A stretch of 48,124 nucleotides of DNA, from assembly GCA_021201665.1 (NCBI GenBank), contig JAJQEO010000108.1, forward strand, positions 1 through 48,124. The letters are read 5' to 3'. The notes below the pieces were generated by a model, which saw nothing but the letters and a program-made list of their open reading frames with translations, did not search any database and was not told the DNA's origin. Every line of letters begins with the position of its first letter. Positions within the stretch are counted from its first letter, which is position 1. Of the stretch, positions 33,011 through 42,362 are shown piece by piece. The position numbers were made by a program, and so were the translations under genes. Source of the stretch: Lachnospiraceae bacterium. GTDB taxonomy: Bacteria; Bacillota; Clostridia; Lachnospirales; Lachnospiraceae.

Positions 33011-34531
33011 TTATACAGTCAGATCGGTCAGTCCAAGGATGCTGATCAGCTTGTCGTGAATATCTGTATTGTCATACGAGCCTCCAAAGAGGTCAGCGCC
33101 AACTCCCTGCGCGAATACCGCAGCCGGAAGACCCGTGTGCGCATAAGATGTAAAGCAGATACCAGACTTATTATTTACCAGATGGGTTACCGTAACTGAG
33201 AAAGGCGTGTAAGTACCATAGCTGATGTATTCGCCCTGAGTCTGTACTTCATTTCCCTCAGTATCTGTCGCATATCCGTCAAGAGTCAGCTGATATGCTT
33301 CCTGAAGCTCTTCCACCTCATAATCTGTCAAAACCAGAGTGGAGCTCTCATTTTCTTCGTCTGTAGCATTTTCCGGAAGGATCAGTCCGAAAAGTTCCTC
33401 TACATCTACCATTGCGTCTTCAAACGAGGTTCCATTCTCCAGGTATCCCTCTACATAGTCTGAGTCATATTTCGCGAAAGAAATATCCTGATTCTGAACA
33501 TTGTCAAGATAAGTGTCATAATCTGTCCCCGCAAAACCGATCGACAGACCACCGGTCTCATGGTCACCTGTAACAAGAATCAACGTTTCATCCGGATGCT
33601 CTTCGGCAAAATCAATCGCTACCTGTACCGCGTCTGCAAGTGCCAGCACATCATTTATTACTGTCGCCGCGTCATTTGCGTGACAGGCCCAGTCAATCTT
33701 GCCTCCCTCGCACATCATAAAGAATCCGGTGTCGTTTTCCAGCACTTCGATTCCTTTTGACACATAATCAGCCAGGGACCATTCGTCCTCTTCCCGGTCA
33801 ATTTCATAGCTCAGAGAATCACTGTCAGCCAGATATTCCGTAACGATAATCGTCTTGCCATCCTCTGCGGTCACCTCCTCGGCCTCAGCCTGTGTACGTA
33901 CAACATTGTAACCTGCTTCTGCGGCCAGCTCATACAGATCTGTCTGTTCCCCGTCTGATCCGGTTGGCTTCAGCAGCCCGCCACCGGCAAAATAATCATA
34001 ACCACTGTCAATCAGCTCCAGGCCAATCTCATAATAATTATTACGGCTCGCCTGATGTGCATAAAATGCAGCCGGAGTCGCATGATTCAGATTTACAGAA
34101 CTGATCACACCGATTTTATAGCCCAGTTCATCTCTCAGCTGCTCCGCCACCGTTGTGAAGCTGGTCGTCGTTGTCTCATCCATATTAATAATACCACTGT
34201 ATGTCTTAAAGCCGGATGCAATGGATGTTGCCGTAGATGCAGAATCTGGACAGAACGAGCTGGAATCATAGGTCGTGGCGCTTCCTGTATAATCAAATTC
34301 CATGAAATTCAGAGCTACATTGCCGTCCAGAATATCATCATCCGTATCGTCCTCCATCGCTCCCAGATAGGAGGACGCAAGCTGGAACTGTGAGTAGGTC
34401 ATACCGTCACCGATAAACAAAAATACATATTTTGGTGCTGTTGTGGTTTCTTCCGCCTGTACATACGGTGCCGCAAGAGAGGCTGTCATGCCTGCCGCAA
34501 GAAGAAGTGCCGTCAGTTTCTTCATCTTCAT
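33011..34531 (-). CDS. secreted alkaline phosphatase (PhoA family)
   Basis: A 506-residue exported phosphomonoesterase. Start at the ATG at 34531 with GGAGGG upstream; an earlier ATG overlaps that site. The signal peptide MKMKKLTALLLAAGM... ends at VQA-EE. Motifs: metal Asp42 in IGDGMT, nucleophile Ser97 in CPDSASTATS, metal ligands in NLNHATPAAFYAH, MMCEGGKIDWACHAND and TGDHETGG, and the late histidine in YAHTG. The product frees phosphate from organic esters outside the cell. It is followed directly by YibE/F. The mature protein is rich in Asp and Glu, in keeping with other exported proteins of this genome. No Pho box was recognised upstream. Confidence 0.92.
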   Translation of the reverse strand: MKMKKLTALLLAAGMTASLAAPYVQAEETTTAPKYVFLFIGDGMTYSQFQLASSYLGAMEDDTDDDILDGNVALNFMEFDYTGSATTYDSSSFCPDSASTATSIASGFKTYSGIINMDETTTTSFTTVAEQLRDELGYKIGVISSVNLNHATPAAFYAHQASRNNYYEIGLELIDSGYDYFAGGGLLKPTGSDGEQTDLYELAAEAGYNVVRTQAEAEEVTAEDGKTIIVTEYLADSDSLSYEIDREEDEWSLADYVSKGIEVLENDTGFFMMCEGGKIDWACHANDAATVINDVLALADAVQVAIDFAEEHPDETLILVTGDHETGGLSIGFAGTDYDTYLDNVQNQDISFAKYDSDYVEGYLENGTSFEDAMVDVEELFGLILPENATDEENESSTLVLTDYEVEELQEAYQLTLDGYATDTEGNEVQTQGEYISYGTYTPFSVTVTHLVNNKSGICFTSYAHTGLPAAVFAQGVGADLFGGSYDNTDIHDKLISILGLTDLTV

Positions 34532-34811
34532 AAAATTTCCCTCCATAATTTACGGTCATTCAATTTTACCGGGCAGCCGATTTTACTGCGGCCACCCCAT
34601 GGCGCGTCCATATCCGGAACCGCCTTCTGGCGCAATCTACAGAAGAGAAGCCCCGGCCGGAATCATCATTTGCCACAATTCGCAGCCGGAAATATCCGAG
34701 CCTGTGATTGCATATCTCAAGATCAACGTTAATCACAAGCTTATTATAATAACGTCAGGTAAATTCCAAAACCTCAGGAAGTAAAATGGCAGTAAAATAT
34801 GTCTGTACAAT

Positions 34812-35111
34812 TCAGCAGAGAGAAACGGCATCCGCAGAATCGTACGCAGCCCACTTTGCAGGGACATGAGGACACCCCCGCACCCGCATCGCTGCGCGCA
34901 GCTCCACATAACACCCACAGAGAATGCAGGTGCCGGAGAGCAGCTTCTCGCAGCTTTGGCAGATGTGCAGGCGTTCCTGATAAACCTCGTCTGGAACGCG
35001 GTCATCAGGAGAAAGATTTTCCAGATAGTGAAAAAGGTTTGCATATGCTTCCTGCTCCGGCATATCCCGGAGCAGGCATTTTCTGCAAACCTGTTGTGTT
35101 GTATTTTTCAT
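34812..35111 (-). CDS. DUF6171 family Cys-rich protein
   Basis: A 99-residue protein with three CxxC-type pairs: CRKCLLRDM (residues 9-17), CQSCEKLLSGTC with ILCGC (about 52-67), and late CPH. The pattern and the PDEVYQERLHIC stretch match the DUF6171 family of small zinc-ribbon-like proteins found in Clostridia; function is unknown. AAAGGA precedes the ATG. It stands alone: alkaline phosphatase lies about 280 bp downstream, and the palindromic repeat locus 2 lies directly upstream. Cytosolic. Confidence 0.8.
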   Translation of the reverse strand: MKNTTQQVCRKCLLRDMPEQEAYANLFHYLENLSPDDRVPDEVYQERLHICQSCEKLLSGTCILCGCYVELRAAMRVRGCPHVPAKWAAYDSADAVSLC

Positions 35112-35130
35112 TTTGTTCCTTTATCATGAT

Positions 35131-35428
35131 AAGTTCGTACTCGCCTGCGAATATAAACGAAAGCGATATTCCAATTCTCGCTGAAAATCGAGAACGGTAC
35201 TGCGCCCCTCACCGGGGTGGCATCCCACACTTCGTGCGGGATATACCCACGCCGGGTTTTGCCCCCCATCTATGATTGCGGGACGCGGGCATCCCACGCT
35301 TCGCATGGGATATTCCCCAAACTTCGATTGCAAGGCGTGGTATGTCCACAATCCCTGATTGTGAATGCAGGCATCCCGCACTTCATACGGGATATACAAT
35401 CACGAAGTGATTCTATGTTACACGGTTC
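35131..35428. repeat. mosaic palindromic repeat, locus 2
   Basis: A 300-bp run of hairpins homologous to 15135-15303. Three versions of the 28-bp unit occur at 35219-35246, 35288-35316 and 35370-35397 (core ATCCC-n-C-n-CTTC-n4-GGGAT). The first is preceded by CGCCCCTCACCGGGGTG, as at locus 1, and the last is followed by AATCAC-GAA-GTGATT (35398-35412), equal to AATCGC-GAA-GCGATT at locus 1 except for one compensating pair. Other stems: TTCTCG...CGAGAA near 35175-35194 and CACAATC-CCT-GATTGTG near 35346-35362. This fills the gap between GH51 and DUF6171. Confidence 0.88.
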
Positions 35429-35434
35429 TTACTA

Positions 35435-37012
35435 CTATAATGCAAGGTGCACCACCGAGCAGGCCGGAATTTCAAATGAAAGGCCTGTTTCAGTGCGCTT
35501 TACACCGTCAAACGCAGCGATCTTTACCGCATCTGGTGCTTCAAAGGTGTTTTTGTCTGTCATAGCTCCGGTCAGGATTTCTCCCTTAATGCCATCGCAG
35601 GTACCTAACCCGCCGGCGAAAGCTGTTCCGGCCGAGGCCCCTGCAGCAGAAGACTTCCCGGCGGCACTGCCCTGCGCGCAGCCGCTGATTTCCACCTCAA
35701 TGTCGTAAGCGTCCGAAAGCGAAAGGTTCGCTACGGTGATGTGCAGCACGCCATCCGCGGCCACGGAGACGGACTCGGAGAGGTTTGGAACGGAATACTC
35801 AGTTTCGAGGCCTACCGGCGCGGACTCCAGGCTGCTCTCGACCAGCTGCGCGTCCTGATGATCGCGGTACATGCGGAACACAGACCAGGTCGGCGTCTTC
35901 ACCATCTGCGCGCCGTCTGTCAGAATCACGGACTGCAGGACGTTGACCATCTGCGCGATGTTGGCCATCTTCACGCGGTCGCAGTGTTTATTGAAAATAT
36001 TCAGCGTCAGCGCGGCCACGAGCGCGTCCCGCATGGTGTTCTGCTGATAAAGGAAGCCCGGATTCGTCCCCGGCTCAACGTCATACCAGGTACCCCACTC
36101 GTCCACCATCAGGCCGATCTCCTTTTTCGGATCAAACTCGTCCATAATCGCGCCGTGCCTGCGCACGAGTTCCTCCATATAATATGCTTTATGTAAAGTG
36201 CGGTAGTATTCCTTCTCGTCAAAATCGGTCGCGCTGCCCTTGTGCTGCCAGTCGTCGCCCGGAACCGTGTAATAGTGCAGCGACAGTCCATTCATAAATC
36301 CATGCGCATTCTGTCCGCCGTGCGCGAAGCAGGTCTCGAGAACCTTTCTCGTCCACTCATAATCATCGACGTTCGGACCGCAGCAGATCTTGTTAATGCG
36401 GTAATCCTGATGATAGTCGCGGACATAGGTCTGATAGCGGCGGTATTCGTTCGCGTAAAAATCCGGGTTCATATTGCCGCCGCAGCCCCAGTTTTCGTTG
36501 CCGACGCCAAAATAATGCACTCTCCACGGCTCTGCATGGCCGTTTTTCGTGCGCAGATCCGCCATCGGGGAGACTCCGTCAAAGGTCATGTATTCCACCC
36601 ACTCGGACATCTCCTGCACGGTGCCGCTGCCCAGATTGCCATTGACATAGCTCTCGCAGCCCAGCTGGCGGCACAGCTCAAAGTACTCATGTGTCCCGAA
36701 GCTGTTGTCCTCTACAACACCGCCCCAGTGCGTATTAATCATTTTCTTTCTGCCATCTTTCAGGCCAATGCCGTCCTTCCAGTGATACTCGTCCGCGAAG
36801 CAGCCGCCCGGCCAGCGCAGCACCGGCACCCGGATCTCTTTCAGAGCCTCAATCACATCCGTACGCATGCCGTTCACATTCTCAATCTGAGAATCCTCGC
36901 CTACATACAGTCCCTCATAAATGCAGCGGCCCAGATGCTCTGAAAAATGGCCGTAGATCTCTTTGTTGATTTTCCCAAGGACATGATCTGCGTTGACTTT
37001 TAATTTTGCCAT
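35435..37012 (-). CDS. abfA: GH51 alpha-L-arabinofuranosidase
   Basis: A 525-residue intracellular GH51 enzyme that removes arabinofuranose side chains from arabinan and arabinoxylan oligosaccharides. Start at the ATG at 37012 with AAGGAG upstream. The barrel carries [16 protein letters not shown], the acid/base Glu173 in [11 protein letters not shown] and the nucleophile Glu305 in MVDEWGTWY; the C-terminal beta domain follows. Near residues 445-475 the beta domain contains an Ala/Gly/Ser-rich insertion ([20 protein letters not shown]), unusual for the family and like the low-complexity inserts in other enzymes here. No signal peptide. Upstream lies a 35-bp direct repeat that may be regulatory. 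Confidence 0.92.
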   Translation of the reverse strand: MAKLKVNADHVLGKINKEIYGHFSEHLGRCIYEGLYVGEDSQIENVNGMRTDVIEALKEIRVPVLRWPGGCFADEYHWKDGIGLKDGRKKMINTHWGGVVEDNSFGTHEYFELCRQLGCESYVNGNLGSGTVQEMSEWVEYMTFDGVSPMADLRTKNGHAEPWRVHYFGVGNENWGCGGNMNPDFYANEYRRYQTYVRDYHQDYRINKICCGPNVDDYEWTRKVLETCFAHGGQNAHGFMNGLSLHYYTVPGDDWQHKGSATDFDEKEYYRTLHKAYYMEELVRRHGAIMDEFDPKKEIGLMVDEWGTWYDVEPGTNPGFLYQQNTMRDALVAALTLNIFNKHCDRVKMANIAQMVNVLQSVILTDGAQMVKTPTWSVFRMYRDHQDAQLVESSLESAPVGLETEYSVPNLSESVSVAADGVLHITVANLSLSDAYDIEVEISGCAQGSAAGKSSAAGASAGTAFAGGLGTCDGIKGEILTGAMTDKNTFEAPDAVKIAAFDGVKRTETGLSFEIPACSVVHLAL

Positions 37013-37038
37013 AGTGGTCTCTCTCCTTCTCAACCCTT

Positions 37039-37172
37039 AATATTTGTATAGCCGTAGCTGTATCTTCTCATCCCTGATCCGGATAAACCGGAAGCGAGAT
37101 TTTGTCATTTTGCGCAAGAAATCGTTTTTAAGTGCGTAATATTTATATGGCTGTAGCTGTATCTTCTCGTCC
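37039..37172. repeat. 35-bp direct repeat upstream of GH51 gene
   Basis: 37039-37073 and 37138-37172 match at 31 of 35 positions (core GTAGCTGTATCTTCTC), 99 bp apart, starting 27 bp upstream of the GH51 start. Repeated sites at this position are consistent with a duplicated regulator-binding or promoter segment. The rest of the 283-bp gap shows no gene. Confidence 0.75.
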
Positions 37173-37295
37173 TTCCTGTCATCTGCCGGCAGAAATGACA
37201 GTCACACCCACAAAGGAAAATCATAAGAGTTCCAAAGCAGCGGAATTCTGCAACAGTATTGCATGCAGTAGCAAAAAGTCTATTTGTGATTTTTT

Positions 37296-39098
37296 CTACA
37301 TCTGGCGGAACCGCCTCTGCCTCTGGTCAGCGATCTCCTCCGGCGTCTTATCCGCGCAGGTGTGGAAAAACTCGCGCATGTGCTTGTCGATGATTTTGGA
37401 AATTTCTTCCAGGCTCTTCTCCTCGGCCGGCTCGTCCTCACAGATGATCCGCTCGATGATGCCCAGCTCATAAAGCTCCTGTGCGGTCACCTTCATCAGC
37501 TTGACCGCCTCGTCCGCCCGGCTCGCGTCCTTCCAGAGAATTGAGGCAAAGCCTTCCGGAGAGAGGATCGAGTAGGTCGCGTTTTCCAGCATCCAGACCT
37601 CGTTCGCCACCGCCAGCGCTAACGCGCCGCCGCTGCCGCCCTGCCCGATGATGATGGACAGAATAGGCACCTTCATCGTGGACATTTCGTAGAGGTTTCT
37701 GGCAATCGCCTCTCCCTGACCGCGCTCCTCCGCTTCCATACCCGGATAGGCTCCTGGCGTGTCGACAAAGCAGATAATCGGGCGGTTGAATTTCTCCGCC
37801 TGCTTCATCAGGCGCAGGGATTTCCGATAGCCCTCCGGCTGAGCCATGCCAAAATTCCGGCCGACAGTTTCCTCCACAGATTTTCCACGGTCCTGGCCAA
37901 TTACAGTAACCGGGACGCCGCAATAGGTCGCGATGCCGCCTACCACCGCCGCGTCATCGCCAAAATAGCGGTCTCCATGCAGTTCAATAAAATCCTTAAA
38001 TAAAAATCGAATATAATCGCTTGCCACCAGACGTCCTGTCTTTCTCGCCTGATGAACTGCATCCAGCGGATCGGTGTGGCGCTTCGCGATCTTGTTCAGC
38101 GTCTTCTGGCGCATCGTCCCGGAAAACGGCGCCTTGCGGCTCTTTGGTGTATTGTCTCTCCAGCTCTCAATCTGACGGCGCACCGTCTCCGGCAGGGATT
38201 CGGACGCTGCCGGTTGGAGATTATTCTCCTCCGACCAGGTCTGCCAGCCCTCATCCCCACAGTGCAGCTTCAGAAGCAGCCCCAGAACCTCCTTCTGATC
38301 CTTGCGCTCCACCACGCTGTCCACAAATCCATGCTTCTGCTGAAACTCCGCTCTCTGAAAGCCTTCCGGAAGCTTCTGGCGGATCGTCTGCTCGATCACG
38401 CGCGGCCCGGCAAAGCCAATCAGGGCACCCGGCTCTGAGAGAATAATATCGCCGAGCATGGCAAAGCTGGCAGTCACGCCGCCGGTCGTCGGGTCTGTGA
38501 GAACACTGATATAGAGAAGTCCGGCATCAGAATGATTTTTAATCGCCGCGGAGGTCTTTGCCATCTGCATCAGCGAGACAATGCCCTCCTGCATTCTCGC
38601 CCCGCCCGATGCCGCGTAGATAATCACCGGCAGCCTCTGCTCCGTCGCTCTCTCCACGCCGCGGGCAACCTTCTCGCCGACATTATAGCCCATGCTGCCC
38701 ATCAGGAAGCGGCAGTCGCAGACCATTATCACCGTTTTCAGTCCATTTATTTCTCCGCAGCCGGTCACGATCGCTTCATTTAAGGAAGTTTTCTCCCGCG
38801 CCGCCTGCAGCTTGTCCTCATACTCCGGATATTCCAGCGGATTCACCACCGCCATCTCGGCATCCCACTCTTCAAACGTGCCATCATCGATGATCATATC
38901 AATCCGGCGGCGGGCATGCACCCGGAAATAATATCCGCATTTCGGGCAGATATAAAAATTGTCCTTCAGCTCCTGGGCGGAAAAAGCCGCGCCGCATTTT
39001 TTACAAGGGCGCTTTTCTACCTCTTTAGACTCTTTTTGCTCTTTCGATTCCGTCTGGCTGCTCTTATCAAATATTTTTCTGAATGCATTGATCGGCAT
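37296..39098 (-). CDS. accDA: acetyl-CoA carboxylase carboxyltransferase, fused beta-alpha (AccD-AccA)
   Basis: A 600-residue single chain carrying both carboxyltransferase subunits, which move the carboxyl group from carboxybiotin to acetyl-CoA to make malonyl-CoA for fatty acid synthesis. Start at the ATG at 39098 with GAGGAG upstream. Residues 1-285 are AccD: zinc ribbon Cys32, 35, 51, 54, then GGARMQEGI and TTGGVTASFA. Residues about 330-600 are AccA: FIELHGDRYFGDD, FVDTPGAYPG, GQGGSGGALALAVAN. In most bacteria these are two proteins. No biotin carboxylase, BCCP or other fab genes adjoin it. An 18-bp tandem array lies 93 bp upstream. Confidence 0.93.
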   Translation of the reverse strand: MPINAFRKIFDKSSQTESKEQKESKEVEKRPCKKCGAAFSAQELKDNFYICPKCGYYFRVHARRRIDMIIDDGTFEEWDAEMAVVNPLEYPEYEDKLQAAREKTSLNEAIVTGCGEINGLKTVIMVCDCRFLMGSMGYNVGEKVARGVERATEQRLPVIIYAASGGARMQEGIVSLMQMAKTSAAIKNHSDAGLLYISVLTDPTTGGVTASFAMLGDIILSEPGALIGFAGPRVIEQTIRQKLPEGFQRAEFQQKHGFVDSVVERKDQKEVLGLLLKLHCGDEGWQTWSEENNLQPAASESLPETVRRQIESWRDNTPKSRKAPFSGTMRQKTLNKIAKRHTDPLDAVHQARKTGRLVASDYIRFLFKDFIELHGDRYFGDDAAVVGGIATYCGVPVTVIGQDRGKSVEETVGRNFGMAQPEGYRKSLRLMKQAEKFNRPIICFVDTPGAYPGMEAEERGQGEAIARNLYEMSTMKVPILSIIIGQGGSGGALALAVANEVWMLENATYSILSPEGFASILWKDASRADEAVKLMKVTAQELYELGIIERIICEDEPAEEKSLEEISKIIDKHMREFFHTCADKTPEEIADQRQRRFRQM

Positions 39099-39190
39099 AA
39101 TTCTGCTCCTCGTATTATAACTCAAATTTACCTGACCATCCGTTTGTCAATGGCCACGCGCTAAATGCGCAGCGTTTCTTTGTTACACAA

Positions 39191-39334
39191 CGTTTTATTG
39201 TTGCATGGCGTTTTATTGTTGCGCGGCGTTCTATTGTTGCATGGCGTTTTATTGTTGCATGGCGTTTTATTGTTGCGCGGCGTTTTATTGTTGCGCGGCG
39301 TTCTATTGTCGCGCGGCGTTCTATTGTCGCGCGG
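39191..39334. repeat. 18-bp x8 minisatellite upstream of accDA
   Basis: Eight exact-length units of CGTTTTATTGTTGCATGG and variants (T/C at positions 5 and 12, CA/CG at 14-15), with a worn ninth unit before at 39173-39190. It lies in the 286-bp gap between the end of GH27 and the start of accDA. Open frames run through it in several frames because 18 is a multiple of three, but none has a start site or protein character. Confidence 0.95.
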
Positions 39335-39384
39335 CTTCCATTATATTTCTCACACTGCCTGTTCGTCAAGATAAAATAACAAGA

Positions 39385-40944
39385 TTAAACCCGAAACAGC
39401 TTCGCTCCGTGCGCTTCCACCTGTGTCCATATCATTTCACCATTACATTCTGTCTCTTTTCCGGTCCAGACCTCATGAAGTCTCCCTTTCTGAGTAAATT
39501 CGTTGCACGTGATTTCTGTTTTTGCCGGAATGCACTCTGTTAGCTCTTGCAGAGTAACTGAAATTTCCTTTTCCGAATTTGTCAGATTGAACAATGCCAC
39601 ATATACTCCACCTGTGCCATCCAGCTTAGATCCGGCACAATCCTCATAATAACTGCACCACACCGCGTAATCCTTCGTCCGCCGCACCTGCACACCATGC
39701 CGTCCATCCTCCAACAGAAAAAGGACATCGCGGTTAGTGAGCAAAGACAGCGTCCAGTCGTCCAGCTTTGTGAGCTCCGCGCCGAGCATCAGGGGTGAGC
39801 GGAAGATGCACCACAGTGTCATCATCGTGATCTGCTCCGCTTTCGTGAAACGGGTCTGCCACTCGTGGCCGAAGCCTTTTCCCAGCGACCCCAGCGGCAG
39901 CATGTCGCAGTCCGGGAAACAGCCGCGCGACACATGGTTCTGCCAGAGCTCGCAGCGCTCAAACATATTCAGAAGCAGCGGCCACTCATCCCAGAAATCA
40001 TCGGTAATACGCCACATATTCGCGTATTTTTCGTAATGCCAGGCATGCTCAATCAGAGCCGGTCCCGGGGACAGACTGAGCACGATCGGGCGGCCGCATT
40101 TCTGGATTGCCGCGTGAATCATCTCAACCTCATGCGCCGCCGAATACGGGTTGTGCGGATAAGCGTTCGTATTGCAAATATCATCGCACTTGACATAATC
40201 CACGCCCCACCGCGCATAGAGTTCGAAAATAGAATCGTAATACGCCTGGCTTTCCTTCCGGTCCGCGCGGAGTCCGTACATATCCGGATTCCATCGGCTG
40301 ATCGAATACGGATCCGCCACATCGGCCGCCGTCACGCCGGTGCCGGAAATCGTCTGAAAATCTGGTTTCGCACCTGTGCCGGATGCGCCCTGGAAATCCG
40401 GTTTCGCACCTGTGCCGGATGCGCCCTGAAAATCCGGTTTCGCACCTGTGCCGAATGCGCCCTGAAAATCCACTTTCGCGGCACTGGCAGCAGAAATCTC
40501 CTGAAAATCTGACACCAGACAATCATCACCCATCGTCTGCTCCATCCCGTAAATCGGCAGATGACCATGCGCCGCCGCGCGGGGAATCCCCCTCATTATA
40601 TGGATGCCGAATTTCAGCCCAAGCGCATGCACATAGTCAGCCAGAGGCTTGAATCCGGCACCATCCGCTGAGGAAGGGAAGCGCTCCGGATCAGGAAAAA
40701 GACGCCCATATGCGTCCATCTCCAGCTCATTGAACGGGATGTACTGATACTGATCCCGCATGCTCCCGGCTCTGTGGGCGAACCACTCGATGTCCACCAC
40801 GATATACTGCCATCCGTACGCTTTCAGATGAGCCGCCATGTAATCCGCGTTCGCCTTTACCTGCTCTTCCGTCACCGTTGTGTCATAATAGTCAAAGCTG
40901 TTCCAGCCCATGGGCGGAGTCAGTGCAAATCGGTTCTTGTTCAT
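39385..40944 (-). CDS. GH27 alpha-galactosidase-like glycoside hydrolase
   Basis: A 519-residue GH27 enzyme, probably cleaving terminal alpha-galactose (or a related sugar) from plant galactosides inside the cell. Start at 40944 with GGAG upstream. Family marks: TPPMGWNSFDYYDTTVTE at the N-terminus, YIVVDIEWF, HALGLKFGIHIMRGIPR, the nucleophile Asp254 in DYVKCDDIC, the acid/base at Asp315/316 in RITDDFWDEW, and FRSPLMLGAEL. Residues about 149-202 are a 12-residue tandem repeat (KPDFQGASGTGA), inserted in the barrel between strands that are normally joined by a short loop. No signal peptide. Single gene, with no transporter beside it. Substrate could be alpha-galactoside or beta-L-arabinopyranoside. 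Confidence 0.88.
   Translation of the reverse strand: MNKNRFALTPPMGWNSFDYYDTTVTEEQVKANADYMAAHLKAYGWQYIVVDIEWFAHRAGSMRDQYQYIPFNELEMDAYGRLFPDPERFPSSADGAGFKPLADYVHALGLKFGIHIMRGIPRAAAHGHLPIYGMEQTMGDDCLVSDFQEISAASAAKVDFQGAFGTGAKPDFQGASGTGAKPDFQGASGTGAKPDFQTISGTGVTAADVADPYSISRWNPDMYGLRADRKESQAYYDSIFELYARWGVDYVKCDDICNTNAYPHNPYSAAHEVEMIHAAIQKCGRPIVLSLSPGPALIEHAWHYEKYANMWRITDDFWDEWPLLLNMFERCELWQNHVSRGCFPDCDMLPLGSLGKGFGHEWQTRFTKAEQITMMTLWCIFRSPLMLGAELTKLDDWTLSLLTNRDVLFLLEDGRHGVQVRRTKDYAVWCSYYEDCAGSKLDGTGGVYVALFNLTNSEKEISVTLQELTECIPAKTEITCNEFTQKGRLHEVWTGKETECNGEMIWTQVEAHGAKLFRV
40340..40500. repeat. 36-bp minisatellite inside the GH27 gene
   Basis: Units at 40340-40375, 40376-40411, 40412-40447 and 40448-40483, with a partial fifth unit after; the two middle units are nearly identical. 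They encode 12-residue repeats ending or starting with DFQ. The fringe sequence SDFQEISAASAAKVDFQ suggests the repeat grew by duplication of the gene's own sequence. Confidence 0.95.
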
Positions 40945-41088
40945 GGTTTTTCTCCTTTCCACAGCTTCCTGTTCTGTGGAATTTTCTAAAATTATTCCGT
41001 TTCTTCGCAGTTACAAGAGGAAAGCCATTTAAAATCGCTCCACGATGGGGTTCATCCATCAGAGGCTTCTTTTTATCCAACGGAGTCC

Positions 41089-42180
41089 TTAAAACCCGGC
41101 AGCCCCCTGCCCGCTCTCCATCCGGCTCAGCTTCGCCGTCTGGTCCGCCGCGATGCAGTGGTCAATAATTTCCTGAATGTCTCCGTCCAGAATCTTATCC
41201 AGCTTATAGAGCGTGAGGTTGATCCGATGGTCCGTCACGCGCCCCTGCGGGAAATTGTAGGTGCGAATTTTCTCTGAGCGGTCGCCACTTCCCACCTGGC
41301 TACGCCGCGCCTCCGCCTCCGCGTCATGCGCCTTCTGCAGCTCCAGGTCATACAGCTTTGCGCGGAGTACCTTCAGGGCCTTGTCTTTATTTTTCAGCTG
41401 CGACTTTTCATCCTGGCAGGAAATCACAATGCCCGTCGGAATATGCGTCAGCCGAACCGCCGAGTCCGTGGTGTTGACGCACTGTCCGCCGTTTCCGGAA
41501 GCGCGGAATACGTCAAAGCGGCAGTCGTTCAGATCCAGCTGTACGTCTACCTCCTCCGCCTCGGGCATGATCGCCACAGTGACCGTAGAGGTGTGGATAC
41601 GCCCGCCGGATTCCGTCTCCGGCACCCGCTGCACACGGTGTACGCCGGACTCATATTTGAGCATGGAATACGCGCCCTGGCCGGTCACCATAAAGCTGAC
41701 AAACTTCATGCCGCCGATCCCGATTTCCTCCACGTTCATGGTCTCCACTCTCCATCGGCGGTTCTCCGCGTAATGGACATACATGCGGTACAGCTCCGCG
41801 GCAAAAAGAGCCGCCTCATCGCCGCCCGCTCCCGCGCGAATCTCAATAATGACATTCTTTTCATCATTCGGATCCTTCGGAAGCAGCAAAATTTTCAGCT
41901 TCTTTTCCAGCTCCCCCACCTTTTCCCGCGCATCCGCCAGCTCCTCCTTGAACAGGTCGCGCATCTCCTCGTCGGACTCCTCCTCCAGCATCGCCAGAGA
42001 CTCCTCGACCGTCTCTTTATTCTTTTTGTACTCCCGATACGTATCCACAATCGGCTGCAGGCTTCCCTGCTCCTTCATCAGCTTCTGGAACCTCGCCTGG
42101 TCCGCTATGACCGTCGGCTCGTTCAGCATATTGAGGATTTCCTCAAATCGTATCAGCAGATCTTCCAGCTTATCAAACAT
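41089..42180 (-). CDS. prfA: peptide chain release factor 1
   Basis: A 363-residue RF1 that ends translation at UAA and UAG. Start at the ATG at 42180 with GGGAGGGAG upstream; the longer frame is unsupported. The codon-reading tripeptide is Pro-Glu-Thr at 187-189 ([14 protein letters not shown]), consistent with RF1 rather than RF2, and the catalytic GGQ is at 231-233 in [14 protein letters not shown]. It follows prmC, the enzyme that methylates this GGQ glutamine, by about 180 bp on the same strand. Length normal; cytosolic. Confidence 0.95.
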   Translation of the reverse strand: MFDKLEDLLIRFEEILNMLNEPTVIADQARFQKLMKEQGSLQPIVDTYREYKKNKETVEESLAMLEEESDEEMRDLFKEELADAREKVGELEKKLKILLLPKDPNDEKNVIIEIRAGAGGDEAALFAAELYRMYVHYAENRRWRVETMNVEEIGIGGMKFVSFMVTGQGAYSMLKYESGVHRVQRVPETESGGRIHTSTVTVAIMPEAEEVDVQLDLNDCRFDVFRASGNGGQCVNTTDSAVRLTHIPTGIVISCQDEKSQLKNKDKALKVLRAKLYDLELQKAHDAEAEARRSQVGSGDRSEKIRTYNFPQGRVTDHRINLTLYKLDKILDGDIQEIIDHCIAADQTAKLSRMESGQGAAGF

Positions 42181-42362
42181 AAAATCTAAAACTCCCTCCC
42201 GGCAGACGCCCCGGTGCCCCCGTACCCGCCGCAGACGTATTTGCAAAACTGCATAATTCTATAATCAGCTTTCATCGTTTTCCTTGCATCGTTACTGGCG
42301 CCACTGCCATAAATCAGCGGCAATTTTTCCGATCTCTGTAGTTTTTTAACTAATAACTGTTT

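Noticed and set aside
35219-35397. Spaced 28-bp repeats considered as a CRISPR array
   Set aside because: Spacing is irregular, units are imperfect palindromes that differ from one another, intervening DNA is itself repetitive, and no cas genes are present.
39115-39369. Open frames of repeated RATIKR or GVLLLH through the 18-bp array
   Set aside because: An 18-bp period leaves all frames open; there is no start site or sensible protein character.
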